From Sediminispirochaeta bajacaliforniensis DSM 16054 (GTDB taxonomy: Bacteria; Spirochaetota; Spirochaetia; DSM-16054; Sediminispirochaetaceae), in contig NZ_KB899424.1 in NCBI RefSeq assembly GCF_000378205.1, positions 20,696 to 84,695 of the forward strand: DNA of 64,000 bases, read 5' to 3'. Every line of letters starts with the position of its first letter. Within the stretch, counting starts at the first letter, position 1. The notes under the pieces are model-generated. The model was not told where the DNA came from. It did not search any database and saw only the letters and a program-made list of their open reading frames with translations. The position numbers were made by a program, and so were the translations under genes. Below, piece by piece: positions 1 through 8,969 of the stretch.

Positions 1-774
1 GATCATGGTGTTGATACCGACCATTCTCCCTGATGAATCAAGAAGGGGCCCCCCTGAATTACCGGGATTGATGGATGCGTCGGTCTGAATCATATCACGG
101 ATAACAAGGTTCTGTCGGGTTCTGACGGGCCTGCCGAGGCCCGAGATAATCCCTGTCGTAAGGGTACGATCATAACCAAATGGGTTTCCGATGGCCAGAA
201 CTTTTTGTCCGACCTTCAGCTGGGAAGAATCACCGAAGGCAATAGTCACCAACTCCTTATCACCCGGATCGAACTTCAGAACGGCAAGGTCGTTCTCCTG
301 GTCCTTACCTATAACCTCGCCTTCGTACTGTGAACCATCATAGAGGTTTACAAAAACCTTATAGGCATTCTCAACGACATGGTAATTTGTGAGGATATAA
401 CCTCGACGGTCGATGATGGAACCGGAACCGGTACCCCCATCCTGAGGAACAGGTTCGAGAAACCAATTTAGGCTAAGGGTCTCGGTGGTAATGTTCACAA
501 CCCCCTTATTCATCGATTCATAGACCTGAATGTTTATCCGCTCATCCTCACTATAGGATGTATTACCGGTCGAGGTCTCCATAAGCCCCTGAGTCTGCGG
601 TGTCGAGCTGGTTTCAAGAACGAAAGGGAGGGGCTCACTCTTAACGTTGGTCGCTTGAACCTCGTCGTCTCCCTTCGGCAGCTTGACCAAACCAAATCCG
701 ATCAAAATACATATCAACAGCAACATGCCGCCAATGCTAAAAAAGAGTAACTGGCCTCTGCTGTAGAGTTTCAT
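1..774 (-). CDS. htrA: HtrA/DegP-family serine protease, N-terminal part (cut by window edge)
   Basis: Envelope serine protease of the HtrA/DegP family, which degrades or refolds damaged exported proteins. The 258 codons present encode a short cytoplasmic start, one hydrophobic anchor (about residues 8-29), a Ser/Thr-rich linker and most of the trypsin-like domain. The catalytic triad is visible: His in TNYHVV, Asp in ENDLAVLK and Ser in NPGNSGGPL. The chain runs off the left edge just after GINTMI, so the PDZ domains expected next are not seen. The ATG at 774 has AAGGAG six bases upstream, which fixes the start. The gene follows comM on the same strand with a 63-nt gap. Family assignment is secure; the exact paralogue (DegP/DegS/DegQ) is not. 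Confidence 0.95.
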   Translation of the reverse strand, partial: MKLYSRGQLLFFSIGGMLLLICILIGFGLVKLPKGDDEVQATNVKSEPLPFVLETSSTPQTQGLMETSTGNTSYSEDERINIQVYESMNKGVVNITTETLSLNWFLEPVPQDGGTGSGSIIDRRGYILTNYHVVENAYKVFVNLYDGSQYEGEVIGKDQENDLAVLKFDPGDKELVTIAFGDSSQLKVGQKVLAIGNPFGYDRTLTTGIISGLGRPVRTRQNLVIRDMIQTDASINPGNSGGPLLDSSGRMVGINTMI

Positions 775-837
775 GGAGCGCTCCTTACGAGTATCTTCCC
801 TCTACTATAAACAGCCGAAGCCCTTTCTGCCAATAGT

Positions 838-2373
838 TCAAAGCCTGCACCAGAAAAGATCGCGGTCGCCGAAACGTCGGAAAGCCACGGCCTCACACAA
901 GGCCTCGGCATCTATCTTCTCCTTGCCGTCAAGGTCCGCAATGGTTCTTCCGACTCGTAAAAGCGAGGCCGAAGCCCTACTGCTGAAGGCAAAACGCTCC
1001 ACGGCTTGAGAAAAAAGGAGTCCGGCTTCCCTGTCCAGCACACAATAACGGTGTAGCTTTGCATCCGGCAGAAAGCCGTTCAGTACACCTTCCTCACGGT
1101 TTCGCCTCTCTTCCCTGTCACGGGCAAGTCGAACTCGTTCCCGAACAACACCTGAACCTTCTCCCGGTGGACCGAGAAACAGTTCGGGGGCAAGGGGCGA
1201 ACATGGTACTCTGATATCGATTCGGTCCATCAGGGCAGCACCCGCCTTCCTCCAGTAGCGTGCAATCTCTTTTTCGGTACAGCCGCAGCCGCCGTCCGGT
1301 CTGCCGAGTCTTCCGCAGGGACAAACATTGGTGGCAAGAATGAGCTGAAACCGTGTAGGAAACCAATAACTACTCCCGCTTCGTGATATGTCGACCCGTC
1401 CACGTTCTATGGGCTCACGTAGACTTTGCAGAAGGCTTTCACGAAATTCCAAAGCCTCGTCGAGGAAAAGCACCCCTTCATGTGCCAAGGCCACCTCTCC
1501 CGGCCGGTTTTCCTTTTCTCCGCCGATGAGCCCCTCCCGTGTAGCACTATGATGAGGACGCCTGACAGGCGGACGGACCATCAGCGTACCTGATACATTG
1601 GAAAAGGGATCGAGGGAATGAATACGGGTTACCTCAAGGGATCGCTCCAGATCGAGATCAGGGAGAATTGAAGGATAGCGGTCGATCGACATGGTTTTAC
1701 CGCTGCCCGGAGGGCCGAAAAGCAGGAGATGATGTCTCCCTGCAGCGGCTATCTCCAAGGCACGGCGAAGGAGCGAAGAACCCTTAATATCGGAAAAATC
1801 TCCGATGCACGCCTCTTCGGAAGGATATTCCCCATGGTCCCCTGGCTGGAAGAGAAAGCGTTTCGTATCGGAAAGAAGGTCGGAAAGTTCCGACAGATAT
1901 TCGATACCGGCCACCTTGAGCGCCGAAGAGGCGGCCTCCCGTACATTGGATGAAGGAACCAGGATATGCGTGATGCCCGCCGACTTTGCCGCTGCCATGG
2001 CGGCCAGCGTTCCCCGAATCGATCGTACTCTGCCCGAAAGCTCCAGTTCACCAAGAATCAGCATTCGCCCGGAAGCAAGGGCCGTTCCGGGCCGTACCTG
2101 TCCGGAAGCAAGCAGCAGAGAAATGGCAATGGGAAGGTCGAAAGATGCTCCCCCCTTTTTTAGCCCTGCAGGCGCAAGATTGATCAGGATACGATCCAAC
2201 GGGAAGGTAAAACCGCTGTTGCGTATCCCTGCCCGGACCCGCTGCCGTGCCTCCCTCACCGCATTATCGGGAAGACCCACGACCTCGATGCCGGGTATCC
2301 CCCTTCGCAGATCTACCTCGACATGAACCAAACTCCCCTCATAGCCGTGACCGGCGTATGCAAAAATATCCAT
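838..2373 (-). CDS. comM: YifB/ComM family Mg-chelatase-like AAA ATPase
   Basis: AAA+ ATPase of the YifB/ComM family; ComM is a hexameric helicase that promotes branch migration during integration of transforming DNA, although the gene is also common in bacteria not known to be competent. 511 residues, normal length. The N-terminal ChlI-like domain starts MDIFAYAGHGYEG. The central ATPase has Walker A GPPGSGKT, the family motif HHSATREGLIGG and Walker B GVLFLDEA. A four-Cys cluster follows (CPCGRLGRPDGGCGC). I chose the ATG at 2373 because GGAGG lies five bases upstream and the family N-terminus begins there; an upstream ATG at 2472 would overlap rnhA and add 33 unrelated residues. It lies between rnhA and htrA on the same strand. 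Confidence 0.93.
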   Translation of the reverse strand: MDIFAYAGHGYEGSLVHVEVDLRRGIPGIEVVGLPDNAVREARQRVRAGIRNSGFTFPLDRILINLAPAGLKKGGASFDLPIAISLLLASGQVRPGTALASGRMLILGELELSGRVRSIRGTLAAMAAAKSAGITHILVPSSNVREAASSALKVAGIEYLSELSDLLSDTKRFLFQPGDHGEYPSEEACIGDFSDIKGSSLLRRALEIAAAGRHHLLLFGPPGSGKTMSIDRYPSILPDLDLERSLEVTRIHSLDPFSNVSGTLMVRPPVRRPHHSATREGLIGGEKENRPGEVALAHEGVLFLDEALEFRESLLQSLREPIERGRVDISRSGSSYWFPTRFQLILATNVCPCGRLGRPDGGCGCTEKEIARYWRKAGAALMDRIDIRVPCSPLAPELFLGPPGEGSGVVRERVRLARDREERRNREEGVLNGFLPDAKLHRYCVLDREAGLLFSQAVERFAFSSRASASLLRVGRTIADLDGKEKIDAEALCEAVAFRRFGDRDLFWCRL

Positions 2374-2431
2374 CACAACCTCCGCACCTAATAGTACGGA
2401 AGAAACGACACGGTTTGTTCTACCCGCTTTT

Positions 2432-2893
2432 TTACTTTCCTTCTCTGATCGCCTGCTGAACCAAGGCATCACACGCCTCGTTCAGCTCGTTACCGTCATG
2501 ACCTCGTACCCAACGCCAGGTAACCGTGAGCCTATCATCCAGCTGCTTGAGCCGTTCCCACAATTCACGGTTCTTTACCGCCGAGCCCGAAGCGGTTTTC
2601 CACCCCTTCTTAATCCATCCGCTGATCCAGCTGGTGATCCCGTTACGTACATACTGACTATCGGTATGTAGTTCCACAGAAGATTTTTGCAGCGACGTGC
2701 TGGAAAGAATGGTTTCCAGAGCGGTAATGACCGCCGTTAATTCCATGCGATTATTGGTTGTGGCCGCTTCAAAACCCCGCTTCTCAATCCGATTATCGGA
2801 GGAGAGAATAATACACGCCCAGCCCCCCGGCCCGGGGTTCCCATGGCAACCACCGTCCGTATAGACAATTACAGCTTTTTCTTTTTCGTTCAT
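2432..2893 (-). CDS. rnhA: Ribonuclease HI
   Basis: RNase H1 cleaves the RNA strand of RNA-DNA hybrids (R-loops, primers). 153 residues, standard size. The catalytic carboxylates are D13 (YTDGGCHGNPGPGGWA), E51 (NNRMEL), D78 (HTDSQY) and D142 (EACDAL), with the flexible-loop His at 132 (RGHDGNE). The basic handle (GWIKKGWKT) is present. It is transcribed towards comM, 58 nt away. Upstream, TTGCTG - 17 nt - TAGAGT ends only 6 nt before the ATG, so the mRNA may have almost no leader. Identification is secure. Confidence 0.96.
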   Translation of the reverse strand: MNEKEKAVIVYTDGGCHGNPGPGGWACIILSSDNRIEKRGFEAATTNNRMELTAVITALETILSSTSLQKSSVELHTDSQYVRNGITSWISGWIKKGWKTASGSAVKNRELWERLKQLDDRLTVTWRWVRGHDGNELNEACDALVQQAIREGK

Positions 2894-2945
2894 CGCCCCA
2901 CTCTACCCGGATACGTGCATCACAGCAAGCGTTTGGGAAAGTTGA

Positions 2946-2975
2946 TTGACTCCCCCCTTGTCCATTCCGTATACT
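2946..2975 (+). promoter_or_regulatory. Sigma70-type promoter for the AAA ATPase gene
   Basis: TTGACT (2946-2951), an 18-nt spacer and TATACT (2970-2975). The predicted start of transcription falls at about 2982-2984, on the ATG at 2984, so the transcript would be leaderless. No Shine-Dalgarno sequence is seen. Confidence 0.55.
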
Positions 2976-2983
2976 ACATGCCG

Positions 2984-4735
2984 ATGGCTGAACAACTAAT
3001 CGTAAAAAACCTGGAGTTCATAAAGGTTCTTCCTTCCTGGGCCCAGGAACTTTCCTATAAATACCTCTCCAAAACAACGAACCTTTATATCGTACACGGT
3101 AATATCAGGGACTTTCTCCCCAACAAAATGATCGAGGGTGAGTTTATTTTCGTCAGGATTCAGGAATTCGTATCCGAGGTCCTTTTCGGCAATAGAGATA
3201 TTATCGCCTATTACGATCGTTCCTCTGGTATCAATTTCTGTACCCCTGAGATGCGGGATCAGTACATCAAGGTGATGCGTCGTCAATATCCGGATCTGGA
3301 ACCAGAGGCCTTGATCAGCAGGGATCCCATCAAAGCCTTTGATCTCCTTGAGAAATATTTCCTGCTCAATATCCCCAATAAAAAGCGCATCGTTCTCATC
3401 ATAGATTACGCCGAAACAATCATCCCCTCTACCGACCTTTCCAGAATGGATGATGAAGACCGCTACTGCCTTGTTACCTTAAATCGGTGGAGCCACGATC
3501 CGATTTTTACCCAAGGGGATGTATCGGTCATCCTGCTTACCGAAAATCTGGCGGACCTCAGCCCGCGTCTTGTCGGGACACCCACAACGGTAAAGGTAAA
3601 CATTCCTATTCCCGATGAAACGGTCAGGCGAAAGTTCCTTGAATTTCTGGATCGCAGGGACGAGCTGATGCTCGAACATCGGCTAAATCCCGAACGAGTG
3701 GCAAAGATCACCAGCGGCCTCAACTTGATGAACCTCAACCAACTGGCTGCAGAAAGCTATCAGGAAGATAAACCCATTACCCTTGAATATCTGCGGGTGA
3801 AGAAAAAGGAGATTATCGAAAACGAGGGAGCCGGGCTTTTAGAGTTTATCGAATCGGAACATGATCTTTCCATGGTTTCCGGCCACGATTTTGTAAAAAA
3901 GCGATTTAAGAGCGCGGCAAGGGCCATTAAGCAGGGCCGATTCGATGTTCTGCCCATGGGGTACCTCATTGCAGGGCCGGTAGGGACCGGAAAGTCCTTC
4001 ATGGTCACAGCCTTTGCCGGAGAGATCGGTATTCCCATCGTTCGATTTCAGAATTTTCGTTCAAAATGGCAGGGAGTAACCGAATCGAACCTTGAAAAGG
4101 CCCTCAACATTCTAAAGGCAATGAGCCCTGTGGGGGTGATGATCGACGAAGCAGACGCCTTTCTCGGGGATCGTAATCAAGAGGGGGACAGCGGCACCAG
4201 TAACCGTATCTTTGCTCAGATTGCAAGTTTTATGGGAAATACCGAATATCGCGGTAAAATCATTTGGTTCTTGATCACCTGCCGCCCCGATCTCCTCCCC
4301 ATCGATTTGAAACGTCAGGGACGGGCGGAAGAGCACCTTGCCCTTTTTTATCCGGAAACCGCGATAGAAAAAGAGGAACTCTTTTCCACCCTAATCAGAA
4401 AGCTGAAAATGAAGGTAAAGGAGTTTCCCATCAGCGATTTACTCAAGCGCCATAGATTCGAATCCTCCGGAGCCGATCTTGAATCGATCCTGATCCGCGC
4501 AAAATTTAATGCCGCTATGGAAGGGCATGTCATTGTCACAAGGGAAGATATGGAACAGGCCTTTGAGGATTTTATTCCCCCTGCCTATCCCCACGAGATT
4601 GAGCTACAGAATTTGGTCGCCGTTTTGGAATGTACAAGCAGAGAGATGGTGCCAAAACGCTTTCAGAATTTGGATCGAACGAAATTGGTAAACCAGATTC
4701 GGGATCTTAAAGAACTTCTTGGAGAGCGGGAATGA
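2984..4735 (+). CDS. AAA+ family ATPase with an unrecognised N-terminal domain
   Basis: 583 residues from the ATG at 2984; ATG 2978 is also possible, and a longer reading frame back to 2843 overlaps rnhA and is unlikely. The C-terminal half is a classical AAA module: Walker A GPVGTGKS (about residue 331), Walker B VMIDEADAF (about 385), a sensor-1-like region ITCRPDLLP and an arginine-finger region RQGRAEEH. The N-terminal ~300 residues look like a second nucleotide-binding-like fold (VLIIDYAETIIP, VILLTENLADL) without an intact P-loop, so it may be a degenerate tandem ATPase. The AAA part resembles the classic AAA clade (FtsH, Cdc48, proteasomal ATPases), but there is no protease domain or membrane anchor. 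Substrate and role are unknown. Confidence 0.8.
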   Translation: MAEQLIVKNLEFIKVLPSWAQELSYKYLSKTTNLYIVHGNIRDFLPNKMIEGEFIFVRIQEFVSEVLFGNRDIIAYYDRSSGINFCTPEMRDQYIKVMRRQYPDLEPEALISRDPIKAFDLLEKYFLLNIPNKKRIVLIIDYAETIIPSTDLSRMDDEDRYCLVTLNRWSHDPIFTQGDVSVILLTENLADLSPRLVGTPTTVKVNIPIPDETVRRKFLEFLDRRDELMLEHRLNPERVAKITSGLNLMNLNQLAAESYQEDKPITLEYLRVKKKEIIENEGAGLLEFIESEHDLSMVSGHDFVKKRFKSAARAIKQGRFDVLPMGYLIAGPVGTGKSFMVTAFAGEIGIPIVRFQNFRSKWQGVTESNLEKALNILKAMSPVGVMIDEADAFLGDRNQEGDSGTSNRIFAQIASFMGNTEYRGKIIWFLITCRPDLLPIDLKRQGRAEEHLALFYPETAIEKEELFSTLIRKLKMKVKEFPISDLLKRHRFESSGADLESILIRAKFNAAMEGHVIVTREDMEQAFEDFIPPAYPHEIELQNLVAVLECTSREMVPKRFQNLDRTKLVNQIRDLKELLGERE

Positions 4736-4757
4736 TAACAAAACGAGGAGAAAGCAC

Positions 4758-5789
4758 ATGAAGCTTGAACGAAATCCATTCGGCATTACCTCAGACGGTA
4801 AGGCCGTCGATTCCATCACCATGGAAAACGGTAACGGTATTCGATGTACCTTTATCACCTATGGTGCATCCCTTACCAGCTTTCGCATGCCGGACAGATC
4901 CGGACATATCGACGAACTTACCCTTGGTTTTGATAATCTTGCATCCTACGAGGGAAATCATCCCTATTACGGTGCGACGGTGGGGCGTTTTGCCAACCGC
5001 ATCGCAAAGGGAAGCTTTTCCATCGACGGGATAGACTACAAGGTAGATATCAACGAACCCCCGAATCATCTCCACGGCGGGAAAGAGGGGTTCAGCAGGA
5101 AGATATGGGAGATGTTTCCGATCAGGCGCGAAAAGGAAGCCGGCGCTACCTTTACCCTCACCAGTGAAGATGGCGATGCAGGATTTCCCGGGACCGTCGA
5201 TGTCTCGCTGACCGTGCTGCTCACCGAAGGGAATGAACTGATTTTTTCCTATACCGCCGTCAGCGATAAACCGACCCCGATCAACCTTACCAATCACAGC
5301 TACTGGAACCTTGCAGGTTCATGCAGCAGGCCCATTTACGATCATATCCTCACGCTCCACAGCGATGCCTTTCTCGAGCCGGATGAAGAGCTGATACCAA
5401 CGGGCCGGAAAATCAATGTGGCTAACACTCCCTTTGACTTTCGTAGTCCAAAAGCCATCGGTCGGGATATAGAGGCGGCCGGCGGCTACGATCACTGTTT
5501 CATTCTTAGTCATGAACATGCCCTTTCCATTCCCGCAGCAGAGGTAAAAGATGAAAAAAGCGGCAGAAGCATGACCGTGCTGACCATCAACCCGGGGGTC
5601 CAGTTTTATACCGGTAACATGCTTTCAGGTCAGCTCACTCGGGATGGGATCGCAGCCCCCCACTCCGCCTTCTGCCTTGAAACCCAGGAGTTTCCGGACG
5701 CCATGAATCACGACAATTTCCCCATGGCTATCTTACGTCCCGGGGAGCGCTACGAACGAAAAACCATGTATCTGTTCTCGGTAGAATAG
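4758..5789 (+). CDS. galM: Aldose 1-epimerase (galactose mutarotase)
   Basis: Interconverts alpha and beta anomers of aldoses such as galactose and glucose. 343 residues, usual length. Family signatures are present: GRFANRI, HLHGGKEGF, NHSYWNLAG (catalytic acid His), YDHCF, and ETQEFPDAMNHDNFP (Glu of ETQ is the catalytic base). The ATG at 4758 is preceded by GAGGAG with seven bases between, which decides it over an upstream in-frame ATG at 4719 that would overlap the preceding AAA gene. It lies 22 nt after that gene, probably in one transcript, with the metallo-beta-lactamase gene 42 nt downstream. No other galactose genes are adjacent. Confidence 0.95.
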   Translation: MKLERNPFGITSDGKAVDSITMENGNGIRCTFITYGASLTSFRMPDRSGHIDELTLGFDNLASYEGNHPYYGATVGRFANRIAKGSFSIDGIDYKVDINEPPNHLHGGKEGFSRKIWEMFPIRREKEAGATFTLTSEDGDAGFPGTVDVSLTVLLTEGNELIFSYTAVSDKPTPINLTNHSYWNLAGSCSRPIYDHILTLHSDAFLEPDEELIPTGRKINVANTPFDFRSPKAIGRDIEAAGGYDHCFILSHEHALSIPAAEVKDEKSGRSMTVLTINPGVQFYTGNMLSGQLTRDGIAAPHSAFCLETQEFPDAMNHDNFPMAILRPGERYERKTMYLFSVE

Positions 5790-5831
5790 AAAAAGCTTAT
5801 ATAGTGAAGATAAAGGACCGAAAAAGAAATT

Positions 5832-6689
5832 ATGAATACTCGCCCCTTCCAAGCGCCGCTGAGCCTTTCCAACGATGGAGCCCTGTCTCTCTTCTTCGTG
5901 GGTGTCGGCAGTGCCTTTAGTAAAGTCAACTATCAAACCAATATACTGATCATCAAAGGAAGGGAACATCTGCTTATCGATTGCGGAACACGGTGCGGTT
6001 ACGCTTTCACAGAATTGGGCTCAAACCTTGCCGATATCGATACAATGCTTATCACCCATTCCCATGCCGATCACATAGGAGGCTTGGAAGAGGCGCTTTT
6101 AATGGCTCGATACGTGAGGAAGCGAAAAATTAGCCTTATTCTCCCGGTCCCCTACCGTCGAACATTATGGAACTATAGCCTAAAGGGAGGAGTGGCTTTC
6201 AACGAACGTCATAACGGCAAAGAGCTTCGTTTTTCGGATGTCGCAAGACTTTTGACTCCCAAACCGATGGATATGTTAGGCAGACAAGCCTACCACTATC
6301 GCTTTGGTTCCATTGACCTCAAACTCCTCCGTACCATGCATATCCCCGATAACGCCGAAAGTTGGAAGGATAGTTTCTGGAGCACGGCAGTGGTGATCGA
6401 CGATCGCATCTTTTTCAGCGGGGATACCCGTTTCGACCCGAAGCTGGTAGAAGAGGTCGAAACGACCTTTGAGCCGGAGATTATATTCCATGACTGTCAA
6501 TTTTTTACCGGCGGCGTCCACGCGGGGATCGACGAGCTTGCAATCTTACCTGCGGCGGTAAAAAAGAAAATGCTACTTGTCCATTACGGAGATGATTGGG
6601 AAAAGCAAACCACTCGGGTAAGGGAGCTGGGCTTTGCTGGACTTACTCGACAGTGGCTTTTTTACGATTTCCCGGAAAAGAAGCATTAA
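5832..6689 (+). CDS. Metallo-beta-lactamase-fold hydrolase (RNase Z / phosphodiesterase-like)
   Basis: 285 residues. The metal-binding motif HSHADH lies in MLITHSHADHIGGLEE, with further ligands probably in MHIPD, FFSGDTRF, IFHDCQF and VHYGD. The order of motifs resembles the RNase Z/PhnP/cyclic-phosphodiesterase branch, but the tRNA-recognition exosite of RNase Z is not obvious, so the substrate is open. The gene follows galM and converges on smsB: the two stop codons share the bases TTAA at 6686-6689. The start ATG at 5832 has only a distant AAAGGA. Confidence 0.8.
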   Translation: MNTRPFQAPLSLSNDGALSLFFVGVGSAFSKVNYQTNILIIKGREHLLIDCGTRCGYAFTELGSNLADIDTMLITHSHADHIGGLEEALLMARYVRKRKISLILPVPYRRTLWNYSLKGGVAFNERHNGKELRFSDVARLLTPKPMDMLGRQAYHYRFGSIDLKLLRTMHIPDNAESWKDSFWSTAVVIDDRIFFSGDTRFDPKLVEEVETTFEPEIIFHDCQFFTGGVHAGIDELAILPAAVKKKMLLVHYGDDWEKQTTRVRELGFAGLTRQWLFYDFPEKKH

Positions 6690-7633
6690 CTCAGCATCCC
6701 TTCAATAATCATCTCAACCGCCTGCTCTTCGGAAAGGCCCCGGCTCATAAGGGTCTGAAGCTGCTTCGAATCGACCGAACCTATTGCAGCCTCGTGGGTA
6801 ACATGGGCCTTGGGGTCTTCCACCTGGACAACAGGAACGGCCTTTGCCCTGGCCCTGTCCTGCACAATTTCGTTGCAATCCACATGGCCGGTTGCATAGG
6901 GAGCAGAGGCGCGCAGATCGTTGAATATTTCGGCAACGGCGTCCCCTCTCAAAGCGATATGAGAAGCAAGCAAGCCCTTTGAATAGGCTCCTGCAAGATG
7001 CCCTGCCTCCCGTATCCTGATTTTGTCATTACCCTTGCCGCTAATCCGAGAGATGAGTTCCATTGTAGCCTTGGGACCGCACTCCACCTCGTAATCGATA
7101 TCGATGGAACCGACCCGCCCCTTGATAAGCTCGAATTCCGACGAGAAAAAGGCCCCCTCCTTCAACTCAACCTGAGCCTTCGGAACAACCGTAAGCCCTC
7201 CTTCGGGGCTGTGGATGTGTCGCTCAAAATAACGATAGCTTGCATTCTTTTCAAGAACGATCTTTGCATCCATCAGATGAGTCACGTCACGTGCGTTTGG
7301 AAAGGTGCAGTGAGCAACAAATTCCGCTTTCGCCCCCTCCTCTATCAGGACATCCATCTCAATTCGCTGCATACCCTGTTCAGGAAGGATACCGAAGCAG
7401 AAATAAACGGGCTTCTCGAGTTCGACCCCGGCAGCGAGGCGTATGATAACCGAAACGCCATCTTCCCGCTCCTCGGATTCAACGGAAAGCCCCGGCAAGG
7501 TGTGGGTCCCAAGGACCTTGTTTCCATGAATTTCCACATGGGCCGTATCTTCGCCGAATTGATGCTTATGCATATTAATTGAAGCAAGAAGCCTTTCCAA
7601 AGCCTCGTTACGATTGCTTGTACCATCATCCAT
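6686..7633 (-). CDS. smsB: SufB/SufD-type Fe-S assembly scaffold, short SmsB-like form
   Basis: 315 residues, much shorter than SufB (~470-495) and like the SmsB scaffold of the minimal two-gene SMS system. The C-terminal SufB/D core is clear: GHVDCNEIV (candidate cluster or persulfide Cys), a THEAAIG acidic/His element, and the family ending MSRGLSEEQAVEMIIEGML. The ATG at 7633 overlaps the end of smsC by 8 nt (translational coupling); a longer reading to 7690 would sit inside smsC. No sufS, sufU, sufE, sufD or sufA lies nearby, which supports the minimal two-component reading. Role: Fe-S cluster assembly in the cytoplasm. The SMS assignment, rather than a generic SufBD, is inference. Confidence 0.8.
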   Translation of the reverse strand: MDDGTSNRNEALERLLASINMHKHQFGEDTAHVEIHGNKVLGTHTLPGLSVESEEREDGVSVIIRLAAGVELEKPVYFCFGILPEQGMQRIEMDVLIEEGAKAEFVAHCTFPNARDVTHLMDAKIVLEKNASYRYFERHIHSPEGGLTVVPKAQVELKEGAFFSSEFELIKGRVGSIDIDYEVECGPKATMELISRISGKGNDKIRIREAGHLAGAYSKGLLASHIALRGDAVAEIFNDLRASAPYATGHVDCNEIVQDRARAKAVPVVQVEDPKAHVTHEAAIGSVDSKQLQTLMSRGLSEEQAVEMIIEGMLS

Positions 7634-8396
7634 TCTCACGGCGTAACCTCTCATCCCATACGGGATTATTTTTGTGCACACAAGGGACACAATGCCCCGT
7701 AAAATAACCGCTCATTCTTTCTACACGCCCCTTGTCCACTACCTGACCATTACACAGCAAAAACGAGTGATCAGCCCTTTTCAGGACTTCGGGAGAATGG
7801 GTTATCAGGATAACCGTCGTTCCCCAGTTGCGGAGCTTTTCCAGCACATCAAAAATGTAGTTGATTGCCTCGATATCGACACCTGAATCGGGTTCATCCA
7901 TAAGAACCACATCAGGGCGCATCGCCACGATGGAAGCCAGTTCGATGCGCTTGCGCTCACCACCACTGAGGGTTTTATCTACATTTCTGACAAGATAACG
8001 GTCGGGGTCGAGACCGACAAGCTTCAGCATCTCTCCAGAATCAACGGAACTGCCTTTTGCCTCGGCGGCACTGCGAATAAAACTGTCTACTCCGATGCCT
8101 TGAAAACGGGCAGGCTCCTGCCAGGCAAGGGTGATGCCACGACGAGCGCGCTTATCAACCGGCAGCTTTTCGATACGTTCACCCCGGTGAAAAATGGCTC
8201 CGGTGTGCCCCAGATAATCAGGTAAGCCCATAATGGTATGGGCAAGAGTACTTTTCCCGGCTCCGTTCGGGCCAACCACCGCGTGGATATGCCCCTCCCA
8301 GAAACTCATGCTCACCGAATCCAGTATCTTATGCCCATCCAGGATGAGCGTTACATCCTCCAGCCGAATCACCGTATCCGGCTCTTTGTCCTCCAT
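7626..8396 (-). CDS. smsC: SufC/SmsC-type ABC ATPase of Fe-S assembly
   Basis: Non-membrane ABC ATPase that partners the SufB-like scaffold. 256 residues. Walker A GPNGAGKST, Q-loop AWQEPARF, signature LSGGERKR, Walker B VVLMDEPDSG and switch His in ILITHS are all intact. The C-terminal tail carries a Cys pair (GHCVPCVHKNNP) not found in the E. coli SufC core and possibly cluster-related. The ATG at 8396 is preceded by GGGGAG with seven bases between; a GTG at 8399 is the alternative. It begins 4 nt after the CYTH gene stop codon and overlaps smsB. Confidence 0.88.
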   Translation of the reverse strand: MEDKEPDTVIRLEDVTLILDGHKILDSVSMSFWEGHIHAVVGPNGAGKSTLAHTIMGLPDYLGHTGAIFHRGERIEKLPVDKRARRGITLAWQEPARFQGIGVDSFIRSAAEAKGSSVDSGEMLKLVGLDPDRYLVRNVDKTLSGGERKRIELASIVAMRPDVVLMDEPDSGVDIEAINYIFDVLEKLRNWGTTVILITHSPEVLKRADHSFLLCNGQVVDKGRVERMSGYFTGHCVPCVHKNNPVWDERLRRENG

Positions 8397-8399
8397 CAC

Positions 8400-8966
8400 T
8401 TATCTCCCCTCGAGCAGAAGCTCAATATAATAGCGCTTTTCAAATTCCGTTTCCGCAATCCCCAAGCGGTCAAAGATGGATCGAATGTTGTCCGCCGCCT
8501 TTTGCGGAGGTAAGGAATCCATAGTTTCGGGAAGAACAACTTCGATCTCGATAAAGTAACCGAGGCCACTTACTTCACACAATTCGATATGCGCGGAATC
8601 AAGATAGTAGCTGTATCCTTTTTTTTCTTTAGTAATATAGTGAGAATATCCGAAGAAAAAAAGCATATCCTCAAAAGAGGACGCAGGATCGACGTTGAAT
8701 TCGACCTCGCGGTTTATTTCAACCTTTCCACGGAAAGATTTCTCTTTTCGGGTGACCACGGCTGGAGAATTTTCCAAGGATTTCGGATCGAGATAACGTA
8801 TACGAATGAGTTGATCACTGTCATGCATCCCCTTGGAGGGAGCATAGTAATAGTCCAGCTTATGAAACGCAGCGTCAAAACGAGCCTCTCGTCGAAGGAA
8901 GTCCTCTATTCTATGCCGTTCTTCCTCACTTCGAACCCAAGCCTTTGCCTCAACCTCGAAGGACAA
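8400..8966 (-). CDS. CYTH-domain protein (class IV adenylate cyclase / triphosphatase family)
   Basis: 188 residues with the CYTH signature ExExK right at the N-terminus (FEVEAKAW: E4, E6, K8). Charged beta-strand motifs follow (IRIRYLD, VVTRKEKSF, CEVSGLGYFIEIEVVL), which in this family line a tunnel binding triphosphate and metals. Members are either CyaB-type adenylate cyclases, thiamine triphosphatases or tripolyphosphatases, and sequence alone does not decide. The start is a TTG at 8966 with GGAAGGAG six bases upstream, and the ExExK motif directly after it confirms this. It sits 3 nt after the membrane-protein gene and 3 nt before smsC, so it is in the same operon. Confidence 0.85.
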   Translation of the reverse strand: MSFEVEAKAWVRSEEERHRIEDFLRREARFDAAFHKLDYYYAPSKGMHDSDQLIRIRYLDPKSLENSPAVVTRKEKSFRGKVEINREVEFNVDPASSFEDMLFFFGYSHYITKEKKGYSYYLDSAHIELCEVSGLGYFIEIEVVLPETMDSLPPQKAADNIRSIFDRLGIAETEFEKRYYIELLLEGR

Positions 8967-8969
8967 GCC

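Noticed and set aside
2843..2983. N-terminal extension of the AAA protein
   Set aside because: Lies inside rnhA on the other strand and crosses the promoter TTGACT-18-TATACT; the start at 2984 or 2978 is more likely.
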